A DNA stretch of 64,000 bases from Rhodococcus sp. PAMC28707 (GTDB lineage: Bacteria > Actinomycetota > Actinomycetes > Mycobacteriales > Mycobacteriaceae). Under the pieces are notes generated by a model, which was not told the DNA's origin, did no database searches, and was given only the letters and a program-made list of their open reading frames with translations. The stretch spans positions 1,798,001 to 1,862,000 of the forward strand of contig NZ_CP039253.1 in assembly GCF_004795915.1 (NCBI RefSeq), in the 5' to 3' direction. The position numbers were made by a program, and so were the translations under genes. Within the stretch, counting starts at the first letter, position 1. Every line of letters begins with the position of its first letter. Below, one piece after another: positions 52,392-61,320 of this stretch.

Positions 52392-53159
52392 ATGGGCATC
52401 GCGCTGTATCGCGAGGTACGTTCACCGCTGCACGAGGTGCCCGTCGAGGTCAAGATCGGCTGTGCCGTCGTCACCGTCCTGGCTGTGGTCGCGACTCCGC
52501 GAGAAATGTTGTGGCCCTACGCTCTGTACGCGATCGGCCTGCTCGTCCTGTGGCGAACAGCTTCCATCCCATTGACTTGGATCGCCCCCCGGATGCTCAT
52601 CGAGTTGCCATTCGTCGTACTCGCGGTGTTGCTGCCGTTCGCGGAGGGCGGGGACAGAATTGCCGTTCTCGGCATGGAACTGTCCACATCAGGACTATGG
52701 GCTGCATGGGGCATCATCGTCAAAGGCACTCTCGGCGTTGCAGTCTCCCTGACCCTGGCCGCCACGACCGATCCTCGCGAACTACCCGTCGGTCTGACCA
52801 GGCTTCGCGTACCGTCCTTCATCGCGACCATCGTGGTACTGATGCTCCGCTACGTGGAACTGCTTGCAGCCGAGGCAGATCGGATGCGGATCGCGCGCCT
52901 GGCCCGAGGCGATGACCCGCGGGCCTTCCATCAGATCGCGGCTACGGCCCGCGGGGTCGGTGGATTGTTTCTCCGGTCCTACGAGCGCGGTGAGCGCGTA
53001 CATCTAGCCATGGCCTCCCGCGGGTTCGACGGTGCAATACCCGCGATGGACTCGATAGCAGGGGTCTCCGCCGCTGCAGTTCGGCGTGACTGGTTCCTGG
53101 GCTCTGCGCCGGCGGTCGTTGCTCTCGGAACTTCATTGACAGCATGGCTGGTCCGATGA
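52392..53159 (+). CDS. cbiQ: CbiQ-like ECF transporter T component
   Basis: This 255-residue transmembrane coupling protein has about five helices (VKIGCAVVTVLAVVATPRE, LWPYALYAIGLLVL and others) and the cytoplasmic coupling helices with ARLARGDDPRAFHQ and LRSYERGERVHLAMASRGF, matching the Ala-Arg-Gly motifs that engage the ATPase. It lies 6 bp after cbiN and overlaps cbiO by 4 bp, so all four are one operon. Confidence 0.9.
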   Translation: MGIALYREVRSPLHEVPVEVKIGCAVVTVLAVVATPREMLWPYALYAIGLLVLWRTASIPLTWIAPRMLIELPFVVLAVLLPFAEGGDRIAVLGMELSTSGLWAAWGIIVKGTLGVAVSLTLAATTDPRELPVGLTRLRVPSFIATIVVLMLRYVELLAAEADRMRIARLARGDDPRAFHQIAATARGVGGLFLRSYERGERVHLAMASRGFDGAIPAMDSIAGVSAAAVRRDWFLGSAPAVVALGTSLTAWLVR

Positions 53160-53908
53160 GCCTGAAACTTCACGGTGTGTCCTTCGCCTATCCCGACGGC
53201 ACGGCCGCATTGACCGCACTGAACCTCGAGGTTGCACACCGCGAACGCGTCGCCATACTCGGCCCCAACGGGGCCGGAAAGACGACGCTGATGCTTCAGC
53301 TCAACGGCGTCCTCACCGCAGATCGGGGAACCGTGGACGTCAGCGGACTCCGTCTGAGCAGCAAGACAGTACGAGAAATCAGAAGGCTCGTCGGGATCGT
53401 CTTCCAGGATCCCGACGACCAACTGTTCATGCCCACCGTCGCCCAGGACGTCGCATTCGGTCCCGCCAACTTCGGTGTCACCGGTCCCGCGCTCGTCGCC
53501 CGCGTCGCCGCAGCCCTGAAGGTCGTCGGGATGAGCGAACATGCCGACCGCAACTCCACGCACCTCTCGGGTGGCCAGCGTCGACGCGTTGCCCTCGCCT
53601 CGGTCCTCGCCTGCGAACCGGACATCCTCGTCCTCGACGAGCCGTCCGCCAATCTCGATCCGGTCGCGCGTCGCGAACTCGCCGAGACGCTGATGGACCT
53701 CGACACCACGATGCTGCTGGTCACGCACGACCTGCCGTATGCCGCTCAGCTGTGCACGCGTGCCGTCATTCTCGACGACGGGGCATTAGTCGCGGACGGA
53801 CCGATCGCGGACATACTCGGCGATTCCGAACTCCTCGCCCGGCACCGCCTCGAACTACCGTGGGGGTTCACCCTGCCCGTCTCGAGTACAGATCGCTCCA
53901 CGAAATGA
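53156..53908 (+). CDS. cbiO: CbiO-like ECF transporter ATPase
   Basis: This 250-residue ABC ATPase has Walker A GPNGAGKTTL, a Q-loop FQDPDDQLFMPTV typical of ECF ATPases, signature LSGGQRRRVALA, Walker B DILVLDEPSANLD and switch His in VTHDL. ATG 53156 overlaps the cbiQ stop (ATGA); an in-frame GTG or ATG 12 bp upstream is less likely. A homodimer of this protein would power metal uptake. Confidence 0.93.
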   Translation: MSLKLHGVSFAYPDGTAALTALNLEVAHRERVAILGPNGAGKTTLMLQLNGVLTADRGTVDVSGLRLSSKTVREIRRLVGIVFQDPDDQLFMPTVAQDVAFGPANFGVTGPALVARVAAALKVVGMSEHADRNSTHLSGGQRRRVALASVLACEPDILVLDEPSANLDPVARRELAETLMDLDTTMLLVTHDLPYAAQLCTRAVILDDGALVADGPIADILGDSELLARHRLELPWGFTLPVSSTDRSTK

Positions 53909-53935
53909 GCGATATTTCGCCGAGCAACGACGCTG

Positions 53936-55624
53936 CTATTTCAGCCCGGTGAACTGATCGTCCCGCCACTCGGCCGAGAGCACCTCGCCGGAGTCCTCGC
54001 GAGCCCGAAGTTCGACGCGTCGAATCTTGCCCGAGATGGTCTTCGGTAGCTCGAAGAACTCGATCCTTCGGATCCGAAGGTACGGCGCCAGATGCTCACG
54101 TGCGTACTTCAGGATCTGAAATGCAGTCTCCTCGTTCGGCTCCCAACCTGCCGCCAGGGCAACGTACGCCTTCGGGACTGCAAGCCGCGTTTCGTCGGGT
54201 GCCGGTACGACTGCAGCTTCGGCGACGGCGGGGTGCTCGATCAGCACGCTTTCGAGCTCGAACGGTGACACCTTGTAGTCCGAGGCCTTGAAGACGTCAT
54301 CGGTGCGACCGACGTAGGTGATGTAACCGTCTTCGTCGCGGGAGGCCACATCGCCTGTGTGGTAGTAGCCACCGGACATGACTTCTTCGTTGCGAGCCGG
54401 GTTGCCGAGATATCCCGTCATCAGGTTGAACGGCTTCTTGGCCAGATCGAGACAGATTTCGCCTTCGTCGGCCTCCTCGCCTGTCACCGGATCGATGATG
54501 ACGACCGGGATACCCGGCAACGGACGGCCCATGGCGCCGAACTTCAGTTTCGCTCCGGGGGTGTTCGCTACCAGAGCAGTGGTTTCCGTCTGACCGAACC
54601 CATCGCGAATGTTGAGGCCCCACTCGTTCTGCACCCTCGAGATAACCTCGGGGTTCAGCGGCTCCCCTGCGCCGATCGCTTCACGTAGCGCGCCACCTCC
54701 GCCGGAGATATCGGCCTGAATAAGCATGCGCCACACAGTCGGTGGAGCACAGAACGTCGTGACCTCGGCGCGACGGATCTGGTCGAGGAGGGCACTCGCG
54801 TCGAAGCGCGTGTAGTTGTAGATGAAGATGGTGGCTTCGGCGATCCATGGCGCGAAGAAGCAACTCCACGCATGCTTCGCCCAGCCGGGTGAGCTGATGT
54901 TCAGGTGCACATCTCCCGGCTTCAGGCCGAGGAAGTACATCGTACTCAAATGCCCTACCGGATAGGACACCTGTGTGTGCTCGACGAGCTTGGGCTTACT
55001 CGTCGTTCCCGAGGTGAAATACAGGAGCAAACGGTCCGACGGTGCAGTCACGGTCTCGAACGGCTCAGGACTCTCGACGTCGTAGGCCGCGTGAAAGTCG
55101 TTCCACCCGTCCGCATCTCCGACCGCAATTTTCAGGTAATCCCCGGGCACTTCCTCGAACTTGAACGTATCCGTTGGGTTCGCGATGACGGCTCGCGCCT
55201 GGCCGCGTTCGACTCTGTCGGTGAGATCAGCCGAGCCGATCGCCGTGGTCGTCGGCATCAGTACGGCGCCGAGTTTCATGACCGCGAGCATCGAATCCCA
55301 CAGCTCGACCTGATTTCCGAGCATGAGAATCACCGAATCCCCGCGGCCGATACCGAGCCCGGAGAGCCACCGAGCCACCTGATCCGATCGGTGCGACATC
55401 GCATCGAAGCTGTACTTCGCTTCGGAACCGTCTTCTTCGACGATCCAGAGCGCCGTCTTCTCGTTGCCGCGGGCGATAGCGTCGAACCAGTCGATTGCCC
55501 AGTTGAACCGCTCACCCAGATCGGGCCACCGAAAGTTCGATACGGCCGCGTCGTAGTCGCCGTAGGCATCGAGAAGTAGATCCCGAGCCGACTTGAAGGC
55601 GTCGTGTTCCGTCACGTTCGTCAT
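53936..55624 (-). CDS. AMP-forming acyl-CoA synthetase
   Basis: This 562-residue ANL enzyme has the P-loop LLYFTSGTTSKPKLVEHTQ, the adenine-site motif NIRDGFGQTETTALV, the hinge GRTDDVFKASDYKVSPFELE and the catalytic Lys in LPKTISGKIRRVELR. It activates a carboxylate to acyl-CoA via an acyl-adenylate; the sequence resembles medium-chain fatty acid or acetyl-like CoA ligases (family comparison from memory). It is convergent with cbiO by 27 bp and unrelated to metal transport. The ATG at 55624 begins MTNVTEHDAFKSARD. Confidence 0.92.
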   Translation of the reverse strand: MTNVTEHDAFKSARDLLLDAYGDYDAAVSNFRWPDLGERFNWAIDWFDAIARGNEKTALWIVEEDGSEAKYSFDAMSHRSDQVARWLSGLGIGRGDSVILMLGNQVELWDSMLAVMKLGAVLMPTTTAIGSADLTDRVERGQARAVIANPTDTFKFEEVPGDYLKIAVGDADGWNDFHAAYDVESPEPFETVTAPSDRLLLYFTSGTTSKPKLVEHTQVSYPVGHLSTMYFLGLKPGDVHLNISSPGWAKHAWSCFFAPWIAEATIFIYNYTRFDASALLDQIRRAEVTTFCAPPTVWRMLIQADISGGGGALREAIGAGEPLNPEVISRVQNEWGLNIRDGFGQTETTALVANTPGAKLKFGAMGRPLPGIPVVIIDPVTGEEADEGEICLDLAKKPFNLMTGYLGNPARNEEVMSGGYYHTGDVASRDEDGYITYVGRTDDVFKASDYKVSPFELESVLIEHPAVAEAAVVPAPDETRLAVPKAYVALAAGWEPNEETAFQILKYAREHLAPYLRIRRIEFFELPKTISGKIRRVELRAREDSGEVLSAEWRDDQFTGLK

Positions 55625-55722
55625 GTTTCTCCCTGCTGTGGCGCACGTCTCTCGCTAGCTCGACTCACGCTATGACTCACAGCTCCCGATGCGCTACCCC
55701 CGAACAGGGGTGCCGCGACCGG

Positions 55723-56154
55723 TCAGATTCGAGAATCCACGTAGTTCAGCGCGTCACCGAGTCGAGAGAACACCACCAGGTCGGGATCCTGGCCGATGAT
55801 CTCGATGGACCTACGCGCCGCATGGGTGGTGGCGACGATCGCCAGCGCGGTCAGCATGTTGCCCCGCACCAGGTCGACGAGGCAGGACAGCCCCGACACC
55901 CCCAGGAATGTCACTCCGCGAATATCGATGATGAGTGCACCGATCGTCCTGTTCGATGCACTGAAGAGTGCCGCCCGGAACTGAGAAACCGTCCCAAGGT
56001 CGACTTCGCCGCTGACGACGATCCGGAGACACTTTCCGTGTCTGCTCTCGGAAACATCGAGGGCGGGAACGTCGAGAGGTGGGGATGAATCCAGGATGAG
56101 CAGGCGTGGCGCCCCGCGTGGGAGCATCGAGCGCGCATCAGTCAGACCTGACAT
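55723..56154 (-). CDS. STAS-domain anti-sigma-factor antagonist
   Basis: This protein of about 143 residues has a STAS fold: CLRIVVSGEVDLGTVSQFRAAL, then LIIDIRGVTFLGVSGLSCLVD. The regulatory helix normally reads DSSG. Here the pair before SG is GV, but the second serine (phosphorylation site in SpoIIAA) remains. It may control a sigma factor through an RsbW-type kinase, though no such gene is nearby. ATG 56154 follows AGAGGTGG. It stands alone between the acyl-CoA ligase and the polyol genes. Confidence 0.82.
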   Translation of the reverse strand: MSGLTDARSMLPRGAPRLLILDSSPPLDVPALDVSESRHGKCLRIVVSGEVDLGTVSQFRAALFSASNRTIGALIIDIRGVTFLGVSGLSCLVDLVRGNMLTALAIVATTHAARRSIEIIGQDPDLVVFSRLGDALNYVDSRI

Positions 56155-56416
56155 TGTGGCCACCTCTGGGGTCGTGGAGGGACCAATCTTGCACGGCGTC
56201 GGTGTCGGGCGAGCAACAGGAAAGATAACAGAACAGTCGACGTTGAATCACGAATCGATAACGCCGGCGCGCGCACCGCCGAGCGGTGACGATGATCGCA
56301 AAGACCATGGCCGGCAGCAAAGGTCCACGACGACGCCCCATCCGCTGTCGAGATCGCCCTCGGTCTCAGTACCAACTTTCCCGAATCAGCCTGTGGCGAT
56401 TACACTTCGGTTGTGG

Positions 56417-57769
56417 TCATCCCTGGCCCTCCTGATACGTCTTACCGACCACTTTGGCGTATTGCTGCGCTCGAGCGAGCGCGTCCTTGACGCTGATCTG
56501 TCCTGCCACTGCAGCGCTGATCTGTTGACTGACGCGGGTTCCGAGATCCTGGAATTCCGGAATGGTCAGGAACTGAACTCCGGTGTAGGGAACCGGATCA
56601 ACGGTCGGCATGTTCGGGTCCGCACCATTGATCGAGTCGAGAGTCACCTGGCCGTACGCAGCCGATGCTTGTTTGTACTCGGGAATCTCGTAGGTCGACA
56701 GGCGACTACCCGGAGGCACACGCTCCCAACCCAATTCGCTACCGACCTTGTTCAGGTATTCCTTGCTGGTCATCCACGACACGAACTTCCACGCTTCGTC
56801 CGGATTCTTCGACGTCTTCGGGATGCCGAGAGCCCACGAGTACAGCCAGCCGTTGTCGCCCTTGACTGCGCTCGGCGCCTTCGCATACCCGATCTTGCCG
56901 ACGACACTGCTCGACGTGGGATCCTCGAGCACCGATACTGCCGAGGTGGCGTCGTACCACATCGCGGTCTTTCCCTGCGAGAACTGAGTACCGCACTCAC
57001 TGAATCCGCTGGTCGCTGCGCCTGCTTGACCGTGTGTCCGGACGAGGTCGACATAGAACTGGACGGCCTCTTCCACCTGAGGACTATCGAGCTGTGCGTT
57101 CCAGTTCTCGTCGTACCAACGTCCACCGAACGCGTTGATGACGGTATCCAAAGGTGCGAGAACTTCGCCCCAGCCCTGCTTTCCACGCAGACAGATACCG
57201 GAAACATCGTCATTGTCGAGCTTCGCGGCGGCATCGGCGACTTCTTGCCAGGTGGGCTCCTCGGGCATCGTGATACCCGCCTCCCGCATGAGGTCCTTGC
57301 GGTACATCAGGAACGAGGACTCACCGTAGAACGGCACCGAGTACATGCTGCCCTCGTAGGAGAGCGACTCCTTCAGTGTCGGAATGAAGTCGGCCTCGTC
57401 GTAACCGGGAGTTTCGTTCGCGTACTCCGAAAGATTGGTCAGCCAACCGCTCTCGGCCCACTGCGGGGTCTCGAAATTACTGATCATCACGACGTCGAAC
57501 TCTCCGCCGCCGGTCGCGACGGAGGCAGTGATCTTCGCCCGTGCCTCGTTCTCCGACAGTGAGACGAACTTCAGGTTGATCCCTGGGTTCTCTGCCTCGA
57601 ACTCCGGTGCCAGCGAAACAGCGTCGGACATCTGCGAGTTCGAGACGATGGCCACGGTGATAGTCGTACCGTCACCATCACCGCCGAACGATCCCGCGCC
57701 GGCGCAGCCGGACAGCACCAAGGTGATCGCGAGCGATGCTGCGACGGCCACTTTCGGTAGAACTTTCAC
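56417..57769 (-). CDS. sugar/polyol ABC transporter binding lipoprotein
   Basis: This 450-residue extracellular binding protein has a signal with lipobox (LVLSGC), then a family 1 fold: TITVAIVSNSQMSDAVSLAPEFEAENPGINLKFVSL, EFDVVMISNFETPQWAESGWL, YSVPFYGESSFLMYRKDLMREAG and GYAKAPSAVKGDNGWLYSWALGIPK. The pattern is like mannitol/sorbitol (SmoE-type) proteins. Its GTG start overlaps the SorC stop as GTGA. No permease or ATPase genes follow; the next gene is on another unit, so the transporter is incomplete here and must use components elsewhere or be non-functional. Confidence 0.88.
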   Translation of the reverse strand: MKVLPKVAVAASLAITLVLSGCAGAGSFGGDGDGTTITVAIVSNSQMSDAVSLAPEFEAENPGINLKFVSLSENEARAKITASVATGGGEFDVVMISNFETPQWAESGWLTNLSEYANETPGYDEADFIPTLKESLSYEGSMYSVPFYGESSFLMYRKDLMREAGITMPEEPTWQEVADAAAKLDNDDVSGICLRGKQGWGEVLAPLDTVINAFGGRWYDENWNAQLDSPQVEEAVQFYVDLVRTHGQAGAATSGFSECGTQFSQGKTAMWYDATSAVSVLEDPTSSSVVGKIGYAKAPSAVKGDNGWLYSWALGIPKTSKNPDEAWKFVSWMTSKEYLNKVGSELGWERVPPGSRLSTYEIPEYKQASAAYGQVTLDSINGADPNMPTVDPVPYTGVQFLTIPEFQDLGTRVSQQISAAVAGQISVKDALARAQQYAKVVGKTYQEGQG

Positions 57770-58821
57770 TTGGATACCTTTTCCTCTGGGTCGTTCCTGC
57801 AGGCCGCACTGTCAGCCTTCGTGTGCGCCATCAACCAACGTGCACTTTCGATATCGGTCACCAGCACGGTTGCGAAGCCTCCGCGAAGAGCACCGAGAAT
57901 CGCCTGATGCTTCTTGCTGCCACCGGAGATCAGGATCGCCCGATCACAGTCACGAATGGCGTCGAGTCCGACCGATACGGTTCGCCCCGGCAGGGATCCC
58001 CCGGCGGGAGTGCCGTCGAGGTCGAAGAACCTGCCGCCTATCTCGCCGACGGCGCCGAGGCGGCGCAGTTCGTCGAGAATGTCCAGGTCGATGAAACTGC
58101 CTTCGAACAGGGTCGCGGACGTGGAAACGGGACCGAGGCCGTACATCATCACATCAGCCTCCTTCCCAGCTTGAAGGGCGCGCGATATCACCGAATCCTG
58201 CTGCAGCGCAGTCACCGTGGCCGGATCGGCGTACAGCGGCGCGTTGAGGCGTACCGGCTTCGCCTGCAGGTACTGCGCGCACCGCCACAGGGTGTATTCG
58301 ACGCCGGTTCGATGGTCGGCCGAACTCGACGAACCGTCGAGTTGAACCACGCGGTCGCATCGCGCTCCACGCGTCTCGAGTGACTGGGCGACGGCGACAG
58401 TTTCCGGCCCCCAGGTGAACCCGAGGACGTCGGTACCCTCCAGGCGCCGCGAAAGCATCGCCGCGGCGGCCCGCCCCAACGATCCGTACCCGGTGTCGGT
58501 GCCGTCGATGACATCGGGAACGACAATCGCTTCGGTGAGGCCGAATTCGCGCTCCAAGTCAGCTTCGATGTCGGCGTGCACGGTGCCCTGGAGTTCGTCG
58601 GGCACATTGATCTCGATGGTCACCAACCCCAGTGCTCGCGCCTTGGCGACGAGTCGGCCGGCGGTGGGACGCGAGATTCCAAGTTTCTTCGCGATCTCGG
58701 CCTGAGTCGCACCTTCCAGGTGGTACATCGACGCGGCACGGAGGGCGAGTCGGAGGTCGTCGCTCGACTTGGACGAACGCTGCACTGCCGATACCTCGGG
58801 GACCGCTGCGGTCACGAACAC
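57766..58821 (-). CDS. SorC/DeoR-type sugar-binding transcription regulator
   Basis: This 351-residue regulator has an N-terminal helix-turn-helix (EGATQAEIAKKLGISRPTAGRLVAKARALGLV) and a sugar-phosphate binding domain (LGFTWGPETVAVAQSL, VVQLDGSSSS, LISGGSKKHQAILGALRGGFATVLVTD). It is the usual regulator of pentitol or hexitol operons. It overlaps the binding protein gene by 4 bp. Palindromes TGAGCA-GA-TGCTCA just upstream are likely operators. Confidence 0.92.
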   Translation of the reverse strand: MFVTAAVPEVSAVQRSSKSSDDLRLALRAASMYHLEGATQAEIAKKLGISRPTAGRLVAKARALGLVTIEINVPDELQGTVHADIEADLEREFGLTEAIVVPDVIDGTDTGYGSLGRAAAAMLSRRLEGTDVLGFTWGPETVAVAQSLETRGARCDRVVQLDGSSSSADHRTGVEYTLWRCAQYLQAKPVRLNAPLYADPATVTALQQDSVISRALQAGKEADVMMYGLGPVSTSATLFEGSFIDLDILDELRRLGAVGEIGGRFFDLDGTPAGGSLPGRTVSVGLDAIRDCDRAILISGGSKKHQAILGALRGGFATVLVTDIESARWLMAHTKADSAACRNDPEEKVSK

Positions 58822-58834
58822 TCCCTAAACCCGG

Positions 58835-58867
58835 TGAGCAGATGCTCACAATATGCTCTTCTGCTCA
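58835..58867. promoter_or_regulatory. SorC operator region
   Basis: TGAGCA-GA-TGCTCA (58835-58848) is a perfect inverted repeat. Two more TGCTC half-sites follow (58854-58859 TGCTCT and 58862-58867 TGCTCA). They lie 14-46 bp before the SorC start and near the start of the divergent polyol gene fragment, so both directions may be regulated. Confidence 0.6.
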
Positions 58868-58952
58868 ATAGCTAACATCAAGATGTGATCTACACGACAC
58901 CTTCCAGGAGTGGAGACGGCGTGATCGGAGAAGCGGAAACAGGAAGATCTTT

Positions 58953-59230
58953 GTGACACAGTCTAAGCAGGCCGGCGTCCTCAGCGGTCAACAGGCGATC
59001 CGCCTGGAGACCCGACCGGTGCCCTCTCCTGCTGCGGACGAGGTTCCGTGCAGGTCACCGCGGTCGGCGTCTGTGGATACGATGCTCACTACTACCACGA
59101 AGGCCACATCGGCGATCACGCCGTCAACAGCCCTTTGGTGCTAGGTCACAAAGCTGCCGGGGTCATCGTCGCCGTCGGATGCGCCGTCCGTCCGGCAGGT
59201 GCGTCCTCGCGCGAGGAGACCGACGTATGA
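58953..59230 (+). pseudogene. zinc alcohol (polyol) dehydrogenase fragment
   Basis: The frame from GTG 58953 encodes VTQSKQAGVLSGQQAIRLET, then shifts frame near 59040; the next part reads VQVTAVGVCGYDAHYYHEGHIGDHAV and LVLGHKAAGVIVAVGCAV, matching the catalytic-zinc region of medium-chain polyol dehydrogenases. Everything downstream of VAVGCAV is missing and it jumps to SSREETDV. It is clearly broken. Its end overlaps the next fragment's ATG, which shows the former operon layout. Confidence 0.85.
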
Positions 59231-59880
59231 AGCTCAATTCGCACACCCTCGCCGACTTCATCGAAGACATCGGGGTACCCACCTACGACAGATCCGAAAT
59301 CACAGCCGGGATAGTGCACTTCGGTGTCGGCGGTTTTCACCGTGCACATCAAGCAATGTATGCGGACCGGCTCCTCCAACAGGGGGAAGCATCCGACGAC
59401 GAGGCCACCCCTACACTTCAGACGGTTCCCGACATCGACCTGGGTGAGTACAAGAAGACCTTGATCGAACGCTTCTCCAACCCGGAGATCGGCGACACCG
59501 TCGCACGCCTGTGCGCCGAATCCTCGGACCGAATCCCCAAGTGGCTGTTGCCCGCCATCCACACCAGCCTCGACAACGGCGGACCGATCACGTTGGCTAC
59601 CGCAGTGGTCGCGAGCTGGGCCCGGTACGTCGAGGGCGTCGACGAACAGGGTCAGCCGATCGAAATCGTCGACCAGTTGAAGGATTCGCTCGTACCGCTC
59701 GCGCGCAGACAGAAGGCCGATCCGACCGCATTCATCTCCAACCGAGCAGTGTTCGGCGATCTCATCGACAACGAGCGATTCGTAACCGAGTACACCAAGG
59801 TACTAGCTTCACCCCACAAGAGCGGGGCGCGGGCGACGTTGGAGGCACTTCCCCAGCGAGAGAACGCAACTGAGAGATCG
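59227..59880 (+). pseudogene. mannitol/arabitol dehydrogenase with internal deletion
   Basis: The frame starts MKLNSHTLADFIEDIGVPTY and continues FGVGGFHRAHQAMYADRLLQQGEASD, the N-terminal Rossmann motif of long-chain mannitol dehydrogenases. It then jumps directly to DIDLGEYKKTLIERFSNPEIGDTVARLCAESSDRIPKWLLPAI, which belongs to the C-terminal domain, so about 250 residues are missing. It ends near GARATLEAL and reads into a reversed kinase fragment. It is a remnant. Confidence 0.85.
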
Positions 59881-59883
59881 CCA

Positions 59884-60408
59884 CTAGCCTCGCATTTCGG
59901 CGTACCGCTCACGGACTGCCGGATCCGGATCTGCCTCGTAGGTACGCACGGGTACACCGAAGATCGCCGGGGCCAGCTCACGGAGAGCAGCAGATTTGGC
60001 TCCGCCGCCGAGCTTCCAGGTCAGCCAATCATGCGGAAGGCACACTGCCGCAGTACGATCGGCATTCCTGGGTTCGTCGTCGGCGAGCAGCGCAGCTTGG
60101 CGACGGTGATGGCGGCGAGCGGCACTATCCCGACTGCGTCGGCCCACGCGTCCGAGCCGTCCAGTTCGTTCACCAACTCGCGAGCCGAGGACGCTGACCT
60201 CGTGTCGTTCCACAGCAGTGCAGGACGCACGACACTGCCCGATTCGTCGAGGCAGACCATGCCGTGCTGCTGAACACCCACGGCAACCGCATCGACGTCG
60301 TCTATCCACCCGTGTCGGTGATCGCAGCGCCGAGGGCTCGTGACGATTCCGGTGGATCGACCTCCGTGCCGTCAGGATGATTTGCCCGGCCGCTCCGCAC
60401 GAGCTACC
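59884..60408 (-). pseudogene. xylulokinase fragment, frameshifted
   Basis: On the minus strand, fragments from different frames match xylulokinase in order: [20 protein letters not shown], then [52 protein letters not shown], and later [13 protein letters not shown]. At least two frameshifts are needed and the C-terminal two-thirds is missing. It is inverted relative to the dehydrogenase fragments. Together they show a decayed polyol pathway. Confidence 0.82.
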
Positions 60409-60482
60409 CCGAATCGGTATCGCGACAAACTGCAACGCGATCGGTAGCAGCGGCGGAAGAATCTCGACTACGTTCTTGCACT

Positions 60483-61133
60483 ATGCGCGACTCCGAGGAT
60501 TCCGACGCCTTCCGCCTTTCCGTGGCGAAGGCGGCACTCGATCTGTTCGCGGTGCAGGGATACGAGGCCACCTCCGTCGACGACATCGCCGAGGCATCGG
60601 GCATTTCGCGTCGGACGTTCTTTCGTCAGTTCCGCGGCAAGGACGACGTCATCTTCGCCGACCACGAAATTTTGCTCGAGCAGACCGCAGCGTTTCTCGG
60701 CCAGCCACACCCGGACCCCTGGACTGCCGTGTGCGATGCAGCCCAGTTGGTATTCGAACGGTTTTCCGGGTGGAAAGAGCAGTCACGACTGCGCTACCAG
60801 GTGGTGCACGAAAACCCGGCGCTGCGCGATCGCGAGATCGTGACGGTCTTTCGCTACGACAGGCTGTTCGTCGACTACTTACGCACGGCGTTGCCCGAGC
60901 ATTCGCACCTGGAGATTCTCCAGTTTTCGGCGTCGATCACGGCCACTCACAACTACATATTGAGACGAATGATTCGCGACGGCATTCCTACCAGCAGCAA
61001 TGACCTGCAGGAAGCGCTTCGCAAGGTCAGAGCCGGATTCGACACGAGCGCGGAGCAGATCGTCGTTGCAGTCTTTCCGCGAGGCACCTCGCGTGCCGCG
61101 GTCGTCGAGGCGCTGGCGGAGCATACGAAGTGA
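60483..61133 (+). CDS. TetR-family regulator upstream of fadE25
   Basis: This 216-residue regulator has a helix-turn-helix LFAVQGYEATSVDDIAEASGISRRTFFRQFRGKDDVIF and a C-terminal ligand domain with VVHENPALRDREIVTVFRYDRLFVDYL. It lies 188 bp upstream of fadE25 on the same strand. Several inverted repeats in this gap are candidate binding sites. By context it may control beta-oxidation genes; the ligand is unknown. Confidence 0.9.
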   Translation: MRDSEDSDAFRLSVAKAALDLFAVQGYEATSVDDIAEASGISRRTFFRQFRGKDDVIFADHEILLEQTAAFLGQPHPDPWTAVCDAAQLVFERFSGWKEQSRLRYQVVHENPALRDREIVTVFRYDRLFVDYLRTALPEHSHLEILQFSASITATHNYILRRMIRDGIPTSSNDLQEALRKVRAGFDTSAEQIVVAVFPRGTSRAAVVEALAEHTK

Positions 61134-61145
61134 CTCCCCCTTGCG

Positions 61146-61190
61146 CTTGAATGTGCCGTTCAAGACATCTGATCGTATGAATGGACCATT
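61146..61190. promoter_or_regulatory. two TGAATG-type inverted repeats
   Basis: CTTGAA-TGTGCCG-TTCAAG (61146-61164) and AATGG-A-CCATT (61180-61190, within TGAATGGACCATTGAA) share a TGAATGnnnC core, and their centres are 30 bp apart (about three helical turns). They begin 13 bp after the TetR stop and are candidate tandem operators. Confidence 0.5.
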
Positions 61191-61214
61191 GAAGCGGTCA
61201 CGGGCGCGCACGCT

Positions 61215-61291
61215 TGGCACCGAGTGCCACCGAGGGGTTGATGCGTTAGCATCCGTGACGTAGACTGGACAAATCCGTGGCACTGAGTGCC
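61215..61291 (+). promoter_or_regulatory. fadE25 promoter flanked by paired palindromes
   Basis: A plausible promoter has TTGATG (61238-61243) and TAGACT (61261-61266) with 17-bp spacing. TGGCAC-CGA-GTGCCA (61215-61229) lies upstream of the -35. GGCAC-TGA-GTGCC (61279-61291) lies just after the expected start site. Their centres are 63 bp apart (six turns), which allows repression by looping. A smaller palindrome GATGC-GTTA-GCATC overlaps the -35. Confidence 0.6.
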
Positions 61292-61320
61292 GTAAGTCAA
61301 GCCCTAGGAGAGTGGCACCC

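Noticed and set aside
56096..57562. 488-codon open frame on the + strand
   Set aside because: It is antisense to the binding-protein gene; no ribosome site or domain supports it.
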